Assembly: GCF_029504575.1 (NCBI RefSeq)
Contig: NZ_JAQFII010000002.1
Span: 310,001-374,000 of the forward strand
Direction of reading: 5' to 3'
From: Streptomyces sp. SPB162
Lineage (GTDB): Bacteria > Actinomycetota > Actinomycetes > Streptomycetales > Streptomycetaceae
DNA length: 64,000 nt
In this document: piece after piece, positions 26,201 through 34,965 of the stretch
Layout of the letters: every line of letters starts with the position of its first letter
Numbering within the stretch: position 1 is the stretch's first letter
Program-made: the position numbers and the translations under genes
Notes under the pieces: model-generated
The model's input: the letters and a program-made list of their open reading frames with translations, nothing else
What the model was told of the DNA's origin: nothing
The model's database searches: none

Positions 26201-26902
26201 TACCTGCGGTTCGTGCATGAGGTGGCGCCCCGGCAGGTGGCGCTGCTGGAGGCACGGGAAAGGCGTTACGGCGGGGTCACCGAATGGTCGCGGCCGTTGT
26301 GGGAATTCTGGGCCGAGACGCTGCCGGCCGCACTCGCGCTGCCCTTCCCCGGTATGGAGGGAGCCGTGCAGAGCAATCTGCGGGAGCTGGAGGACTGGGT
26401 GGCGATGGGGCGGTCCGGCGGTGAGCAGAGCCGGCCGGATCCGGCCGGCACGGGCCGCTACGGCAACGGGGCCGGTCGGTACGGGAACGGCGTAGGCGGG
26501 GCGTTCGGGAAGGAGCCGCAACGGTCGGGGCAGGGCCATGCCTCCGGCGCGGGACCCGCTCCCGCGGGGAACAGCCCGGGATACCGTCCCGGCCGCCCTG
26601 CGGACGGCACGCGATACGACGGCCGGGATCGCTACCGCCAGGCCGAGCCCGAGGCGCCGGACGCCGGGGCCGGGCGGCCGAGCCCGTCGCAGCCTCCGGC
26701 CGTACCCACGGCGGGCCGCCAGGTACCCGTTTCGGAACCGGTGTTCGGCTACCCGTCCTACCCCGAGTCGGCGCCGCCCGTGCCGGCCTGGTCGGGCGAG
26801 TCTGCGCTGCCGTGGGGCACCGCGGGCAGTGACGGCGAGGGGGACTGGGACAACGCCGAGACCGGCGGCGAGCGCGACCCGTGGAAGGGGGACCCGGAAT
26901 GA
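23282..26902 (+). CDS. Tubulin-like (FtsZ/tubulin superfamily) large protein
   Basis: The ATG at 23282 follows GAGGGGGGACGAAAG and gives 1206 residues. The N-terminus reads FVGLGGTGGLIGTELERRL, and VAFSVAGGTGAGIFLDY at about 193-209 is the glycine-rich GTP-binding signature of the tubulin-like family (Tubulin_2 type). A long helical region includes a coiled coil (ALRDRQDEMQRLLEELERQ, about 445-475). The last 180 residues are low-complexity, rich in Gly, Pro, Tyr. It probably binds GTP and may polymerise or form a ring. Operon neighbours with vWA and GTPase genes point to a multi-NTPase complex. The stop overlaps the next ATG (ATGA). Confidence 0.83.
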   Translation: MKIFQPMLFVGLGGTGGLIGTELERRLRAELCGPDGMRLTAGGRSRLPYQLPNCLQFVYADYSEGELAKLPHLSAPRSLRPALETTARATHDLLPTEFTSSPDVTRMLRAVMRPQVASWLPPAEGEPKVHLVNGAGQMPTVGRAALFATLRRGPEPVVEPLRRAIDAIGLSEGELQEMGGGPANGCDVFVAFSVAGGTGAGIFLDYLHLIGRTFTEKGMRATIYPLVVMPSAFPVGKGGGREADLNASRALVDLSRLVDEQNVPDVQADLGDTERREALYVEYPQMQPFRLEPGMVPTAFLFSPTAGIRPDDLRRSIVSLVTSLVGTELADAPGTDHDDQTFASNFVNHDLARRERSATGIGHRGISTSLVASMTAPLNELAELISARMLALAVRKATDQSRPDIDPNSAAMIREAFTLAGVGELWRREALPTPEPDTPPKGGGEIEQALRDRQDEMQRLLEELERQLEQKVPALAESFEPRTAALQLLNRSDVFTLAAILQGSRSASDPVIACGFLGMLDKRRQDPARPSGVEVEPPQVPRIRRRLTGISGPRWGDEEVVAVIEEQNSWYKWRARVLWHRAWNEQEQRWRPKADDLLQEIVQLTDAYRKHLTEEPKAYAKAVKELYDDDRAGVSYLLPPQRDLRDFYEDLMDRLIEREKLGTSVDELTLVRRLVRPEQWRESFTVGEREPENSVAGVKSILQERVQRLFEEGGTQQRARPLLPSMGTLLAAAAGNSTAEHQVSQPALAQFNYKLASLLPTAFTPEGNGRLRILITYPSAQGGKNAMEDYLRKALHLPRDNRREIIFRSVDTQTITVVLFRSEMNLTEIRGAREVLRQWATASEERRSEDGLRWRQRLGFQDDWLASTAADRVHILQRLLCAMWNGQIDYQGEAESPLRVRVRLHEEIEVQAPSMTLMLGDYHDDVSSWADLLRCYERWALLGEEKAVEEYCRVLMKMLPNGLRTSGSDPSPLYLRFVHEVAPRQVALLEARERRYGGVTEWSRPLWEFWAETLPAALALPFPGMEGAVQSNLRELEDWVAMGRSGGEQSRPDPAGTGRYGNGAGRYGNGVGGAFGKEPQRSGQGHASGAGPAPAGNSPGYRPGRPADGTRYDGRDRYRQAEPEAPDAGAGRPSPSQPPAVPTAGRQVPVSEPVFGYPSYPESAPPVPAWSGESALPWGTAGSDGEGDWDNAETGGERDPWKGDPE

Positions 26903-29900
26903 GCGTCCGTGACGACAAACCCCCGGTCGTGGTCCTCGACCTGCGGGGCGGTCCGGCTTCGGCGCCGGACTGGCCGGCCGAGGCGGCCGCGGCGCGGCGC
27001 TGGACAGCTGCCGAGGGGCCGGGGCCGCGCCTGCTCATCCTGGACAGCGCCGCCGAGTTGACCCGGCACGTCGAGGCCTTCGAGCGCGTCATGTCCCGCC
27101 CGGCGGCGGGCGGTCGCGTCCAACTGCTGTGCCTGGCGATCGGTGGAACGGACGAGGACGGAGACACCGCCGTCGGAGCAGCTACCACCGCCGGCGGTGC
27201 GGGCCGGGACGGCGCCCCCATCGGCGCGGACCGCCTCGGTTCCGAAGCAGACGCCGGGGCCGGTTCGGCGGGCACCTGGGCCGGCCCGGGAGCACCACCT
27301 CCGGCGACGGACACCGCACCGGCGTTTTCGCAGGCGGCCGGCAGCCTGTTCCTGTTGCCGTCGGTGCTGCGGGCGGCGGACGCCGGAATCCTGTGGGTCG
27401 CGGATCCGGCGGGCGGTGGCGACCCGCCGCCGCCCGCCGCGGACCGGGAGCCCGCGATCGGCGCCCTCGTCGAACTGCTGCGGACTCCCGAGCTGTACGA
27501 CAGCCTGCTCGACGCGCTGCAGCACTGCCCGTCGGCGGTGGCCGCGCTGTCCGCCCGGGTGGTGGAGCACGACCTGTCGCCCCGAGCTCGCGACCAAGCG
27601 TGGCAGGAGGCGCTGTTCCGGTTCGTCGGCGATACCGGCACGGACCCCTCCGCGGGGTCCGTGCCGGTATCGCCGGGCGATCTGCCGCGCGCTCTGGCCG
27701 AGCTCTTGGACCCCGGGCTCGCGCGAGCGCCCGATCACCTGCTGCGTGCGGACGGGCCGGCCGTACGGGCCCGGACGGCATGCGAGCGCGCCCTGGACGC
27801 GGCCGAGATCCAGTGCGGCGAACTCGGCTTGCCGCTCGGTCTGTTGACCGGGCGACGAGAGACCGAGTCGCTCCCGAAAGCCCTGGATGCCGCTGCCCGC
27901 GGCCTGTGGGACTACCGCAGGGTGGCCGAAGGCGCGCTGCGGGACAGCGCGGTCCCGGGGCTGACGCCGGCGGAGGCGGGGCAGCGGCTGGCGCATGCCG
28001 GGATCGAAGCTCCGCGGTCGGTCGCCGCGGTGCCGTACGGCGGTGACAGGGGCGCGCCGGCCGCCGGGGATCCGGTCGAGGAGGGCCTCGGGAGGTTCGT
28101 GCTGCGTCTGCTCGGAGGGGGACTCGCGCTCCGAGCGATCACCGGACGGCTGACCTGGCTCTCGGAGGAAATGACACCGGCGGTGGGGGTCGACCTGTTG
28201 GCCGAGTTCGACGGCCGGTCGGCCGTGGACGTGCCCAACCGGCTGTCGCTGCGGCACTCCTTCCGCCTCGCACCGGTCCGCCCGGCGCCCTTGCTCTGCG
28301 TCGCCCTGGTGCTGGCCCTGGCGTGCCTGGGTGACGGCCCTCGCATCCTGCTGGCGCTGCTGCCCGCCGCGCTGCTCGCGGCGGGCTGCGCGCGGGCGGC
28401 TGCCGCGCGGCCCAACCGTTCGGCACGCGGCTCCGTCGAGCTGGCGCCGCCGGCGCAGTCGGCGGCCGCCCTCCTCGGCGCGGCGGCCGGGTACGCCATC
28501 GGGCACACCGTCCGTCCGCCGTCGTGGGCGGCCCTCGCGGCGCTGGCTCTGTCCGTGGTACTCGGCGCCCTGCTGACGGTCGTCCGCTGGACCCGCGCCG
28601 TCGACGACTGGTGGCTGCGCACCCGGGTGGGCGAACTGCGCGGCGGTCTGGCAGACGTCGATGCGGCCCTGGCCGAGGCGGTACGCCGCCACTGGTGGGC
28701 GATCGACGACCGGGTCCGCTGCGCGGACGCGGCCCGCGTCCTGGCAGGCGCCTTCCGCGGGGTGCCGGCAGACCCGCACACGGCCGGTTCCCCCTCCCCG
28801 TCTCCCCCGGCCTCGGACAGCTGGGACACCGACGTGCCCCCCTCAGCCCCGTCGCCGCCCTCGCCCGGAAGTACGGGCGCGGACGACTGGCTGAGCGCGG
28901 AGGACTGGTCCGACGAGCCCGAGGCGAACACGGCGCCATGGTCCGACCCCACCTGGCCGGCCCGCGCGGACGGGCCCGTCCCGCGCCCCTTGAGCGCTGG
29001 GAACCTCGAGCAGCCCGGGAACGACGTGCCCAGGGCTGCCTCGTGGACCGTGGCTGCCGAAGGGGCGGGTACCGGTGTCGCCGAGGCAGGAGCCGGTGCC
29101 GCCGCCCGGCTGACGCCTCTCCCTCCGGGTGCGGACACATCGCGGTCCGCTGCCGCGGACGGCGATGCCGCCCGGCGCTCCCGTTCGGCACGTACGGCGT
29201 CTCCGACGCCCCCGCTGCCGCCGGTTGTCTCGGTTCCCGGCGTGCTCCCGGTGCTCGCGGCGGCGGGGACGCCCCCGGGTGACGCCGCCGAGCGCGGACC
29301 GGCCGGACTCACCGGCACCGCTCCAGGGAACGAGCCGCCCGCCCCGGACACCGTGACGCCGGCCTGGTTGGAGCGGGAAGCCGCCGACGGCGGACCCGAA
29401 CTGATGGCGACGCTGCTCGGCGACCTCGCGGACGCGACCGCGGACGAACTGCGGCAGCTGTGGGCGGCCCGGCCGGCGGGGGGCGGATCCGCGAAGGCGG
29501 AGGCCGTGAGTGCGGCCGTGCGACGGGGGATCGCCCGGGCCCACCGGCACCTGGTGCTGGACGGGATCGTGTCGTCACCCTCGTACGCCCGTTCCGAACG
29601 GCGGCGGCCCGACTCGTCCGCGTTGCTCGGAACGGGTATCCGCGGGATCGGGGACTTGCTGTCCACGGACGCGGTCGACGGACAACTGGTGCCGCTGACC
29701 TCGCCGGTCCACACGCCGCTGCTCAGCCGGGATCCGTCGACCGCCCAACTGATCCCGTTCGCCCCCGTGGCGATCCGCGACGTGGGGGGCCGAATCGACA
29801 CCTCCGCCGTCATCTGGACGGCGCTGGGGCGCTTCTCCGGGGCACTCGAGCTGGTCTGTCTGCGGCCCGGCGCTGTCCGGGTCGTACGCGCCAGGGCCTG

Positions 29901-30006
29901 GGCGCAGGACGACGGGACGCAGGCCCGGGCGGCAACGACCGCCTCCGACGGGGGCGCCGTCCGGCACCCGCGGCACGACAGCACAGGGGGGAAGAAACCA
30001 TGGTGA
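26899..30006 (+). CDS. Large multi-domain membrane protein of unknown function
   Basis: The start is ATG 26899 (ATGA overlap), giving 1035 residues. An N-terminal globular region begins VVVLDLRGG. After about 455 residues come two or three hydrophobic blocks (LLCVALVLALACLGDG.. ILLALLPAALLAAG, LLGAAAGYAIG and LAALALSVVLGALL), forming a membrane hairpin region. Then come a helical stalk (about 575-615), a long disordered Pro/Ala/Gly linker, and a conserved-looking C-terminal domain (about 830-1000, LMATLLGDLADATADELRQL..). I do not recognise a family. Its place between tubulin-like and pseudokinase genes suggests it anchors the complex to the membrane. Confidence 0.7.
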   Translation: MSVRDDKPPVVVLDLRGGPASAPDWPAEAAAARRWTAAEGPGPRLLILDSAAELTRHVEAFERVMSRPAAGGRVQLLCLAIGGTDEDGDTAVGAATTAGGAGRDGAPIGADRLGSEADAGAGSAGTWAGPGAPPPATDTAPAFSQAAGSLFLLPSVLRAADAGILWVADPAGGGDPPPPAADREPAIGALVELLRTPELYDSLLDALQHCPSAVAALSARVVEHDLSPRARDQAWQEALFRFVGDTGTDPSAGSVPVSPGDLPRALAELLDPGLARAPDHLLRADGPAVRARTACERALDAAEIQCGELGLPLGLLTGRRETESLPKALDAAARGLWDYRRVAEGALRDSAVPGLTPAEAGQRLAHAGIEAPRSVAAVPYGGDRGAPAAGDPVEEGLGRFVLRLLGGGLALRAITGRLTWLSEEMTPAVGVDLLAEFDGRSAVDVPNRLSLRHSFRLAPVRPAPLLCVALVLALACLGDGPRILLALLPAALLAAGCARAAAARPNRSARGSVELAPPAQSAAALLGAAAGYAIGHTVRPPSWAALAALALSVVLGALLTVVRWTRAVDDWWLRTRVGELRGGLADVDAALAEAVRRHWWAIDDRVRCADAARVLAGAFRGVPADPHTAGSPSPSPPASDSWDTDVPPSAPSPPSPGSTGADDWLSAEDWSDEPEANTAPWSDPTWPARADGPVPRPLSAGNLEQPGNDVPRAASWTVAAEGAGTGVAEAGAGAAARLTPLPPGADTSRSAAADGDAARRSRSARTASPTPPLPPVVSVPGVLPVLAAAGTPPGDAAERGPAGLTGTAPGNEPPAPDTVTPAWLEREAADGGPELMATLLGDLADATADELRQLWAARPAGGGSAKAEAVSAAVRRGIARAHRHLVLDGIVSSPSYARSERRRPDSSALLGTGIRGIGDLLSTDAVDGQLVPLTSPVHTPLLSRDPSTAQLIPFAPVAIRDVGGRIDTSAVIWTALGRFSGALELVCLRPGAVRVVRARAWAQDDGTQARAATTASDGGAVRHPRHDSTGGKKPW

Positions 30007-31263
30007 ACGACCCACTCGTCCGCCCAAGGGCGGGAGGCGGCACGTGACGGCGGTGCGGAACCGGCCACCCCCGTACCGGGGCAGAAGGACTGGTACGCGA
30101 AAGCCGAACCGCCGCGCGGGACGTCCCGGCACGCGGCACCGCCACCCGGCGGTGCCCGCGCCGACGAGGAGGAGTGGGGCGAGGCGCAGGAGCTGTCCTT
30201 GATCTCGCCCAAGGGGTCGCCGATGCGGCTCAAGGTCCGCTTCGGCCCGGACCGGCCCCGGCTGGTCCGGCCGCCGACCGTGGCGCGGCGGCTCCAACTC
30301 GGCGACGACTGGAAGGGCTTCCAGGTACGGCTGCCCGCCGCCGACACGCACGACCCGGCCGCCCTCGCGCTGCTGGAGACCGAGACCGCAGCCGCCCTCA
30401 CCCTGCACCGGGCCTACTCCGGCACCCGCTTCGCCGGACTCTTCCCCGTGCCGTTCGGCTACGACCCGAACGCCGCCGAGCCGTTCATCGTCTACGCCGT
30501 CCCACGCGGCCGGCCGGCCTCAGCGCTCCAGGGGATCTCGACCAGCCAGCAGCGCAGCGTCGAACGCGATCTGGTGCTGGCGGTACGGCTGATGGCGGCC
30601 GTCGGCCTGGTGCACCGCGGCATCGTGCCCGCCGCCGTCCGCTGCGAGGAGCGGGGCGCCCAGGTGTGGGACCTCGGTTCGGTCATCCGGACCGGCTTCC
30701 CCCGGGCGCCCTTCGGCATCGCTCCCTACGCGGCGCCCGAACAGCGCGCCGGGACCGGCACTAGTGATCCGCGCGACGCGCTGTGGAGCGTCGGCCAGAT
30801 CATGTACCAGCTCCTCACCGGGCGCCCCGGGCGCCCTGATGGCCCGCCGTCCGACCTCGCCGCACACCGTTCACTGGCCCAGACCCTGGGGCCGGTCTTC
30901 GCGCCGAACGCCGCCGACCGGCCCACTGCCGAGAATCTGCTGAAGCTGCTGATGCCCGGCACGGAACTGCCGGTCGGCGCGCAGCCCGACCCGCTGACCC
31001 CCTACCGAAGGGACTTCGACGAGGCGCTGCGCCGCAAGTACGTCTCGCTGGCCGCCTCACAGCCGCCTGTGTACGTCCCCACGGCCGAGGATCCGTCGCA
31101 CCGGGCGGGGCCGCCGCCCGCCGAACCGCCTGGCACCGCCTACCCCGGTCGCTTCCCCGACCCCTTGCCCGCCCCCGACCGCAACAAGCTGCGCGACTGG
31201 TTCTACGGCGGCAGCACGTCCAGGTCCGACCCGGACCACAACCAAGGAGGTCGTTACCGGTGA
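30000..31263 (+). CDS. Pseudokinase-like protein, frame broken near 30,040
   Basis: ATG 30000 follows a strong AGGGGGGAAG, but its frame stops after 15 codons. The +1 frame continues sensibly (DGGAEPATPVPGQKDWYAKA..) into the main protein, so an extra base near 30,030-30,045 is likely; an unaided start would be TTG 30199. The main part resembles a protein-kinase C-lobe: VGLVHRGIVPAAV sits where HRDxKxxN belongs (catalytic Asp is Gly), VWDLGSV replaces DFG, and YAAPEQR is the APE motif. Helix F reads DALWSVGQIMYQLLTG. It thus looks like a pseudokinase acting as scaffold or regulator. GTGA overlap couples it to the GTPase gene. Confidence 0.72.
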
Positions 31264-32354
31264 CCGTGCCCGTGACCACCGGCGCAGAGGCGTCGGAGAT
31301 GCTTTGCCCGTACTGCCTGGAGGTCGTCTCCTTCGATGAGGGGCAGCTCTTCGAGCGGGACGAACGCCAGCAGTACGAGAAGCTTGACCTCAGTGGCCAG
31401 ACCAGCGCCCTGCGCCGCGCCGACCGGCTGCGCTCGGCGTACCAGCGGTGCCGCAACACCGACGGCACCCCGCCGCACTTCATCCCCGTGCCGTATCTGA
31501 GTCATGGCAGCCCGCTGACGGTCGCCATGGTCGGCGACTCCGCGACCGGCAAAACCCATCTGCTCACCCAGATGATCGCGGAGATCGCCGACGGCGGTCT
31601 GGAGCAGTACGGCGTCACCTGGCAGTCGGTCAACCCGCAGGACCACCAGGACTTCATGGTGGAACGGGTGGACGCGCTGCGCTCCGGACAGATGCTGGAG
31701 CACACGCCCTCGCAGACGTTCGCCTCCTTCGTGGAGGCGCTGCTGCTCACGGGGGCCGACGGGGTGACCCGGCCGGTGGCCTTCTTCGACCTCAGCGGTG
31801 AGGACCTGCGCCGGACCACCGCCCTGCTGCGCTTCCTGCTCGGCGTGGACGCGCTGATCTTCGTCGTGGATCCTCTGCGGGCGCTGCCGATGCGGCAACT
31901 CGACCCGATGCGCGGCGAGTTCGGCTACTCCCGAGGCGGCGACCCGGCGTTCCAGACGGTACTGGACCGCCTCCAGCGGACCGGCCCGTATCTGGAGATC
32001 GCCGCCTCGGTGGTGATCAACAAGTGCGACCTGCTGCGCTTCGAGCCGCCGGTGGACCGCTGGCTCGCGGAACCACCGGCCGACCGGGTCTCCGCACGCC
32101 GCTTTCGCGACGAGAGCCGCGACGCCTACGCCTTTCTGCGGCACCACGGCGGCCCCGCGTGGGTCCGGCCCTTCGACAACGTGCTGCGCTGCACCATGCA
32201 CTTCGCCTCCGCCACCGGCAGCCATGACCTCCATGGCAGCTTCCTGCACGGCGTGCGGCCCCGGCGGGTGCTGGAACCACTGGTGTCCGTACTGTCGATG
32301 TGTGGCCTGCTCGGCGACCACGGTGACGACGGTCCCGCCAACGTGGGGATGTGA
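31260..32354 (+). CDS. Double-GTPase-type GTP-binding protein
   Basis: GTG 31260 lies 5 bases after an AAGGAGG, giving 364 residues. The N-terminus carries CPYC, half of a zinc-ribbon. The P-loop GDSATGKT lies near residue 91-98, a switch-II-like FFDLSGED near 177, and INKCDLL supplies the NKxD guanine-specificity motif near 253. This order matches the DO-GTPase families reported in computational surveys of bacterial conflict systems. GTP hydrolysis would act as the switch of the operon's complex. The pseudokinase overlaps its start, and its partner gene starts 6 bases downstream. Confidence 0.82.
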   Translation: MTVPVTTGAEASEMLCPYCLEVVSFDEGQLFERDERQQYEKLDLSGQTSALRRADRLRSAYQRCRNTDGTPPHFIPVPYLSHGSPLTVAMVGDSATGKTHLLTQMIAEIADGGLEQYGVTWQSVNPQDHQDFMVERVDALRSGQMLEHTPSQTFASFVEALLLTGADGVTRPVAFFDLSGEDLRRTTALLRFLLGVDALIFVVDPLRALPMRQLDPMRGEFGYSRGGDPAFQTVLDRLQRTGPYLEIAASVVINKCDLLRFEPPVDRWLAEPPADRVSARRFRDESRDAYAFLRHHGGPAWVRPFDNVLRCTMHFASATGSHDLHGSFLHGVRPRRVLEPLVSVLSMCGLLGDHGDDGPANVGM

Positions 32355-32360
32355 TCGCGC

Positions 32361-34014
32361 GTGGAACTGGGCGCGACGGACGGCGAACCCAGCGCGGACC
32401 ACATCGTCTTCCGCTGGGCGGGCAACCTCGGCTCCTCGCGGGGCGCGGGCATCGCGGCGGTCGCCCAGTCGGGGAACGAACGAGCGGCGAGGGAGTTGGC
32501 CGACCGGCTCGGCCCCGTCCTGCGGGTCCGCGGGCGGGGCGCGCGGCCCAGCCTGGTGCGGATGAAGGACGGCTCCCAGGTGGTGCTGCTCAGCCGTATG
32601 CCAGGGGTGGACGCCAACAGCCGTGACAGCACGGTCTGCCACGCGATCGTCGGCTCCTCGTCCCTGCTCCGCGCGAAATTTTGCCTGGCGCTGGGGGCGG
32701 CGACGCCGTGGCAACCGAGCGACTGGCTGGAGACCGTGAAGGGGAAGGTCGACCCGCTGTCCCAGCAGACCCTGCGCCGGACCGCGGCCGAGTGGGAGCC
32801 GAGGCTGCGCCGCGCCGTGCCGCTGGTGGCACGCCCACTGGAATGCCTGGTCGCGCAGTTTCTGCGGGCACCCGAGGGCCGGGTGTCGGCGCTTCACGGG
32901 GAGCTGGTGGAAGCCGTCGCGGCAGCCGGCGCCTCGGCACCGGCCCCTGAAGGCCATCCGGTCGGCTCGGCACTCGACCCCGCGCTGGTGGCGCTGTGGG
33001 GCCTGTGCGACATCTTCAACAGCTCCCTGGGCCAGGGCGGCTGGTCATACGCGACGTACGACAGTCTGGACAGCCACCACCGGGTGGTGTTCGTGCCGGC
33101 CTGGAAGGGGTCGCCCGAGGAGGACGCCCGGTTGCAGCGGATCGATCTCGGCGACCCCGGGTCGGACGACCATGCAGACCGAGCGCACGAGATGGTGGCG
33201 GACTACTGCCGCTGGGCGGTCTCGGGGGCCGGCGGGCCCTACCCGCGGTATCACGGCGTGAGCGCCCCCGCACGGGTCCCGCCGGTCGACCGCTCTGCCG
33301 CATCACCCTATTCTCCGCAGCAGTTTTCCGGGCCTGCCGACATGGACGCCCGGCGGGACCAGGAGCAGGCCCGGCGGCAGCGGGTCCAGGAACAGAACCG
33401 CTACGAAGACTCGGGCCGCCGATCGCCGCAGGAATCGTTCACGGGGCGGGACGGGTTCGAGCGGGACGGAAGCGAGCCGTACGAGCGGGACCAGGCCCGC
33501 GGGACAGGGCCGTTCTCGCTGTACGGACAGGAATCGGAGCAGGGATCCCGCCCGGTGCCGGAGCCTGAGCGGTCCCGGCAGTCCGAGCGGGCGTGGGGGC
33601 CGCCGCCCGCTCCCCCTCGTCGAAGCGGACCGCGGGACGCGGGCAGGCAGCAGCCGAGCACGGCGGCCCCCGGCCGGCGGAGGCCGGACGGACCCGACGT
33701 GGCCCGTCATCGAGTGGGTGGCGACCGAGGCGCCGCAGTCGCAGCAGTCGCCGCAATCACGAATCCCCGAGGCCACGGTGGATACGAAGGCGCGGGATGT
33801 GCCGCCCCCCGATGCCTTCGAGGAGTACGGCGCGGCCCCGGGAGACGAGGAGCGCGATGACAACCTCATGGTGGTCGCCGACTCGCTGTGGGAACCCCGC
33901 GGTCCGTCCGCCGGTCCTCCTCCGGTCGCACCGCCCGTGCCGCCCAGACCGAACGTGCCGCCACGGGTGCCCGCGTCGGAACTCGGCTCACCGGGCGCCT
34001 TCGATGGAGCATGA
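32361..34014 (+). CDS. GTPase-partner protein with disordered tail, frame broken near 33,690
   Basis: From GTG 32361 a globular region of about 300 residues (IVFRWAGNLGSSRGAG.. ALWGLCDIFNSSLGQGGWSY) precedes a charged linker. No catalytic motif is recognised; immediate position after the double GTPase suggests a GTPase-associated regulator or effector, a role predicted for similar gene pairs. The linker (RDQEQARRQRVQEQNRYED..) is disordered. Near 33,680-33,700 the coherent protein moves to the +1 frame (TWPVIEWVATEAPQSQQSPQ, then EEYGAAPGDEERDDNLMVV) and stops at 34014, overlapping the next ATG. Staying in the first frame gives an Arg/Gly-rich shadow to 33860. An extra base is the simplest explanation. 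Confidence 0.62.
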
Positions 34015-34771
34015 TACGCGCGGGCACACCGCGTCCCTTCCTGTTCAGGACGCGGACATGGACACGGATCGCTTCGCGTGGTCGGAGTTGGACAGGACCG
34101 TGCAACGCCGTCTCCAAGAGCTTCCCGGACTGCCCGAGTCACCCCAATTCAAGAAGAAGGGGCGTCGGTCCCCCAAGGCCGAGCCCAGATCGGCCGGGCT
34201 CGATGCCCTGATCACCGACCTGCACAGCGCTGCACGGCCGGGAGCCCACCAACCGCCCGAACTGCGGCGCAACGTCGAGGACCGCCTGCGGTTCCTCCCG
34301 GACACCGATCTGGTCGAGATACTACGCAGACCGCTGTCGATCGAGGCTCAGCATCTGGTGCTGGTGATGCTGCCCGAACCGGCCCGGCCCCATGACGAAG
34401 GGGTGAAGCTGTGCAACGCCCTGCTTTCCGCCCGGCTGCTCCTGACCTCCATCGCGGTGCCCACCCGCAACGAAACGGTGCGCTCCCTGCACATCGAACG
34501 GGCCGTCACGGTAGCGTGCTGGCTCTTCCACTGGCTGGTGCAACCACTCGCCCTGGACTGCGACGAGGCGTTGAAGAAGTTCCTGAACGACGTCGCCTCC
34601 TCGCAAGCGGCCGTCGACCGGCACCTGGTGTCGGAGCTCTTCATCGACTCACCCCTCCCTCGGACGCCCCACCTGTCCGATCACGTCTGGCAGACCCTGG
34701 CCCGGGGCCTGTCCCAACGCGAAGCGGCATGGGTTGACGAGGGACGCCGACACGATCCCCGTCTCCGTTGA
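34004..34771 (+). CDS. Helical protein of unknown function at the operon end
   Basis: I start at ATG 34004, which overlaps the corrected end of the upstream gene by 11 bases, giving 255 residues; ATG 34058 is an alternative. The protein is mainly helical, with LSIEAQHLVLVMLPEPARPHDEG and a hydrophobic stretch ACWLFHWLVQPLAL that could insert in a membrane or pack in a bundle. No motif of known families is apparent. It is the last gene before a strong hairpin, so it likely belongs to the 20-kb unit. Confidence 0.65.
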   Translation: MEHDTRGHTASLPVQDADMDTDRFAWSELDRTVQRRLQELPGLPESPQFKKKGRRSPKAEPRSAGLDALITDLHSAARPGAHQPPELRRNVEDRLRFLPDTDLVEILRRPLSIEAQHLVLVMLPEPARPHDEGVKLCNALLSARLLLTSIAVPTRNETVRSLHIERAVTVACWLFHWLVQPLALDCDEALKKFLNDVASSQAAVDRHLVSELFIDSPLPRTPHLSDHVWQTLARGLSQREAAWVDEGRRHDPRLR

Positions 34772-34903
34772 CTGCCCAAGTGCTGATCCGCTCACCCTCC
34801 GAGCGACCTGCGAGGCGGGCTGCTGCGGTACGACATGGGGAGCGGCCGCCGGCCCTCCCTTCGCCGATCAGGTCGCCGGTGGCGGGGCGCCTCGTGCTGC
34901 TCG

Positions 34904-34965
34904 CCGGTCCGCAGGGCCGGCCCCGGGCGGCGGAACAGCCGCTCGGGGCCGGCCCTGCGGACCGG
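34904..34965. terminator. 28-bp perfect/near-perfect hairpin between convergent genes
   Basis: Arms at 34904-34925 and 34944-34965 are exact reverse complements (22 bp). The stem continues inward by a G-T pair (34926/34943) and five G-C pairs (34927-34931 with 34938-34942), leaving a 6-base loop at 34932-34937. It ends immediately before the stop codon of the reductase gene on the minus strand. It is a strong candidate for a bidirectional terminator of the 20-kb operon and of the reductase gene. No long U-tract is visible, as usual in high-GC actinomycetes. Confidence 0.85.

Noticed and set aside
27912..30401. An 829-codon minus-strand frame opposite the large membrane protein
   Set aside because: Ser/Arg/Pro-rich shadow frame, crossing two plus-strand genes; no motif.
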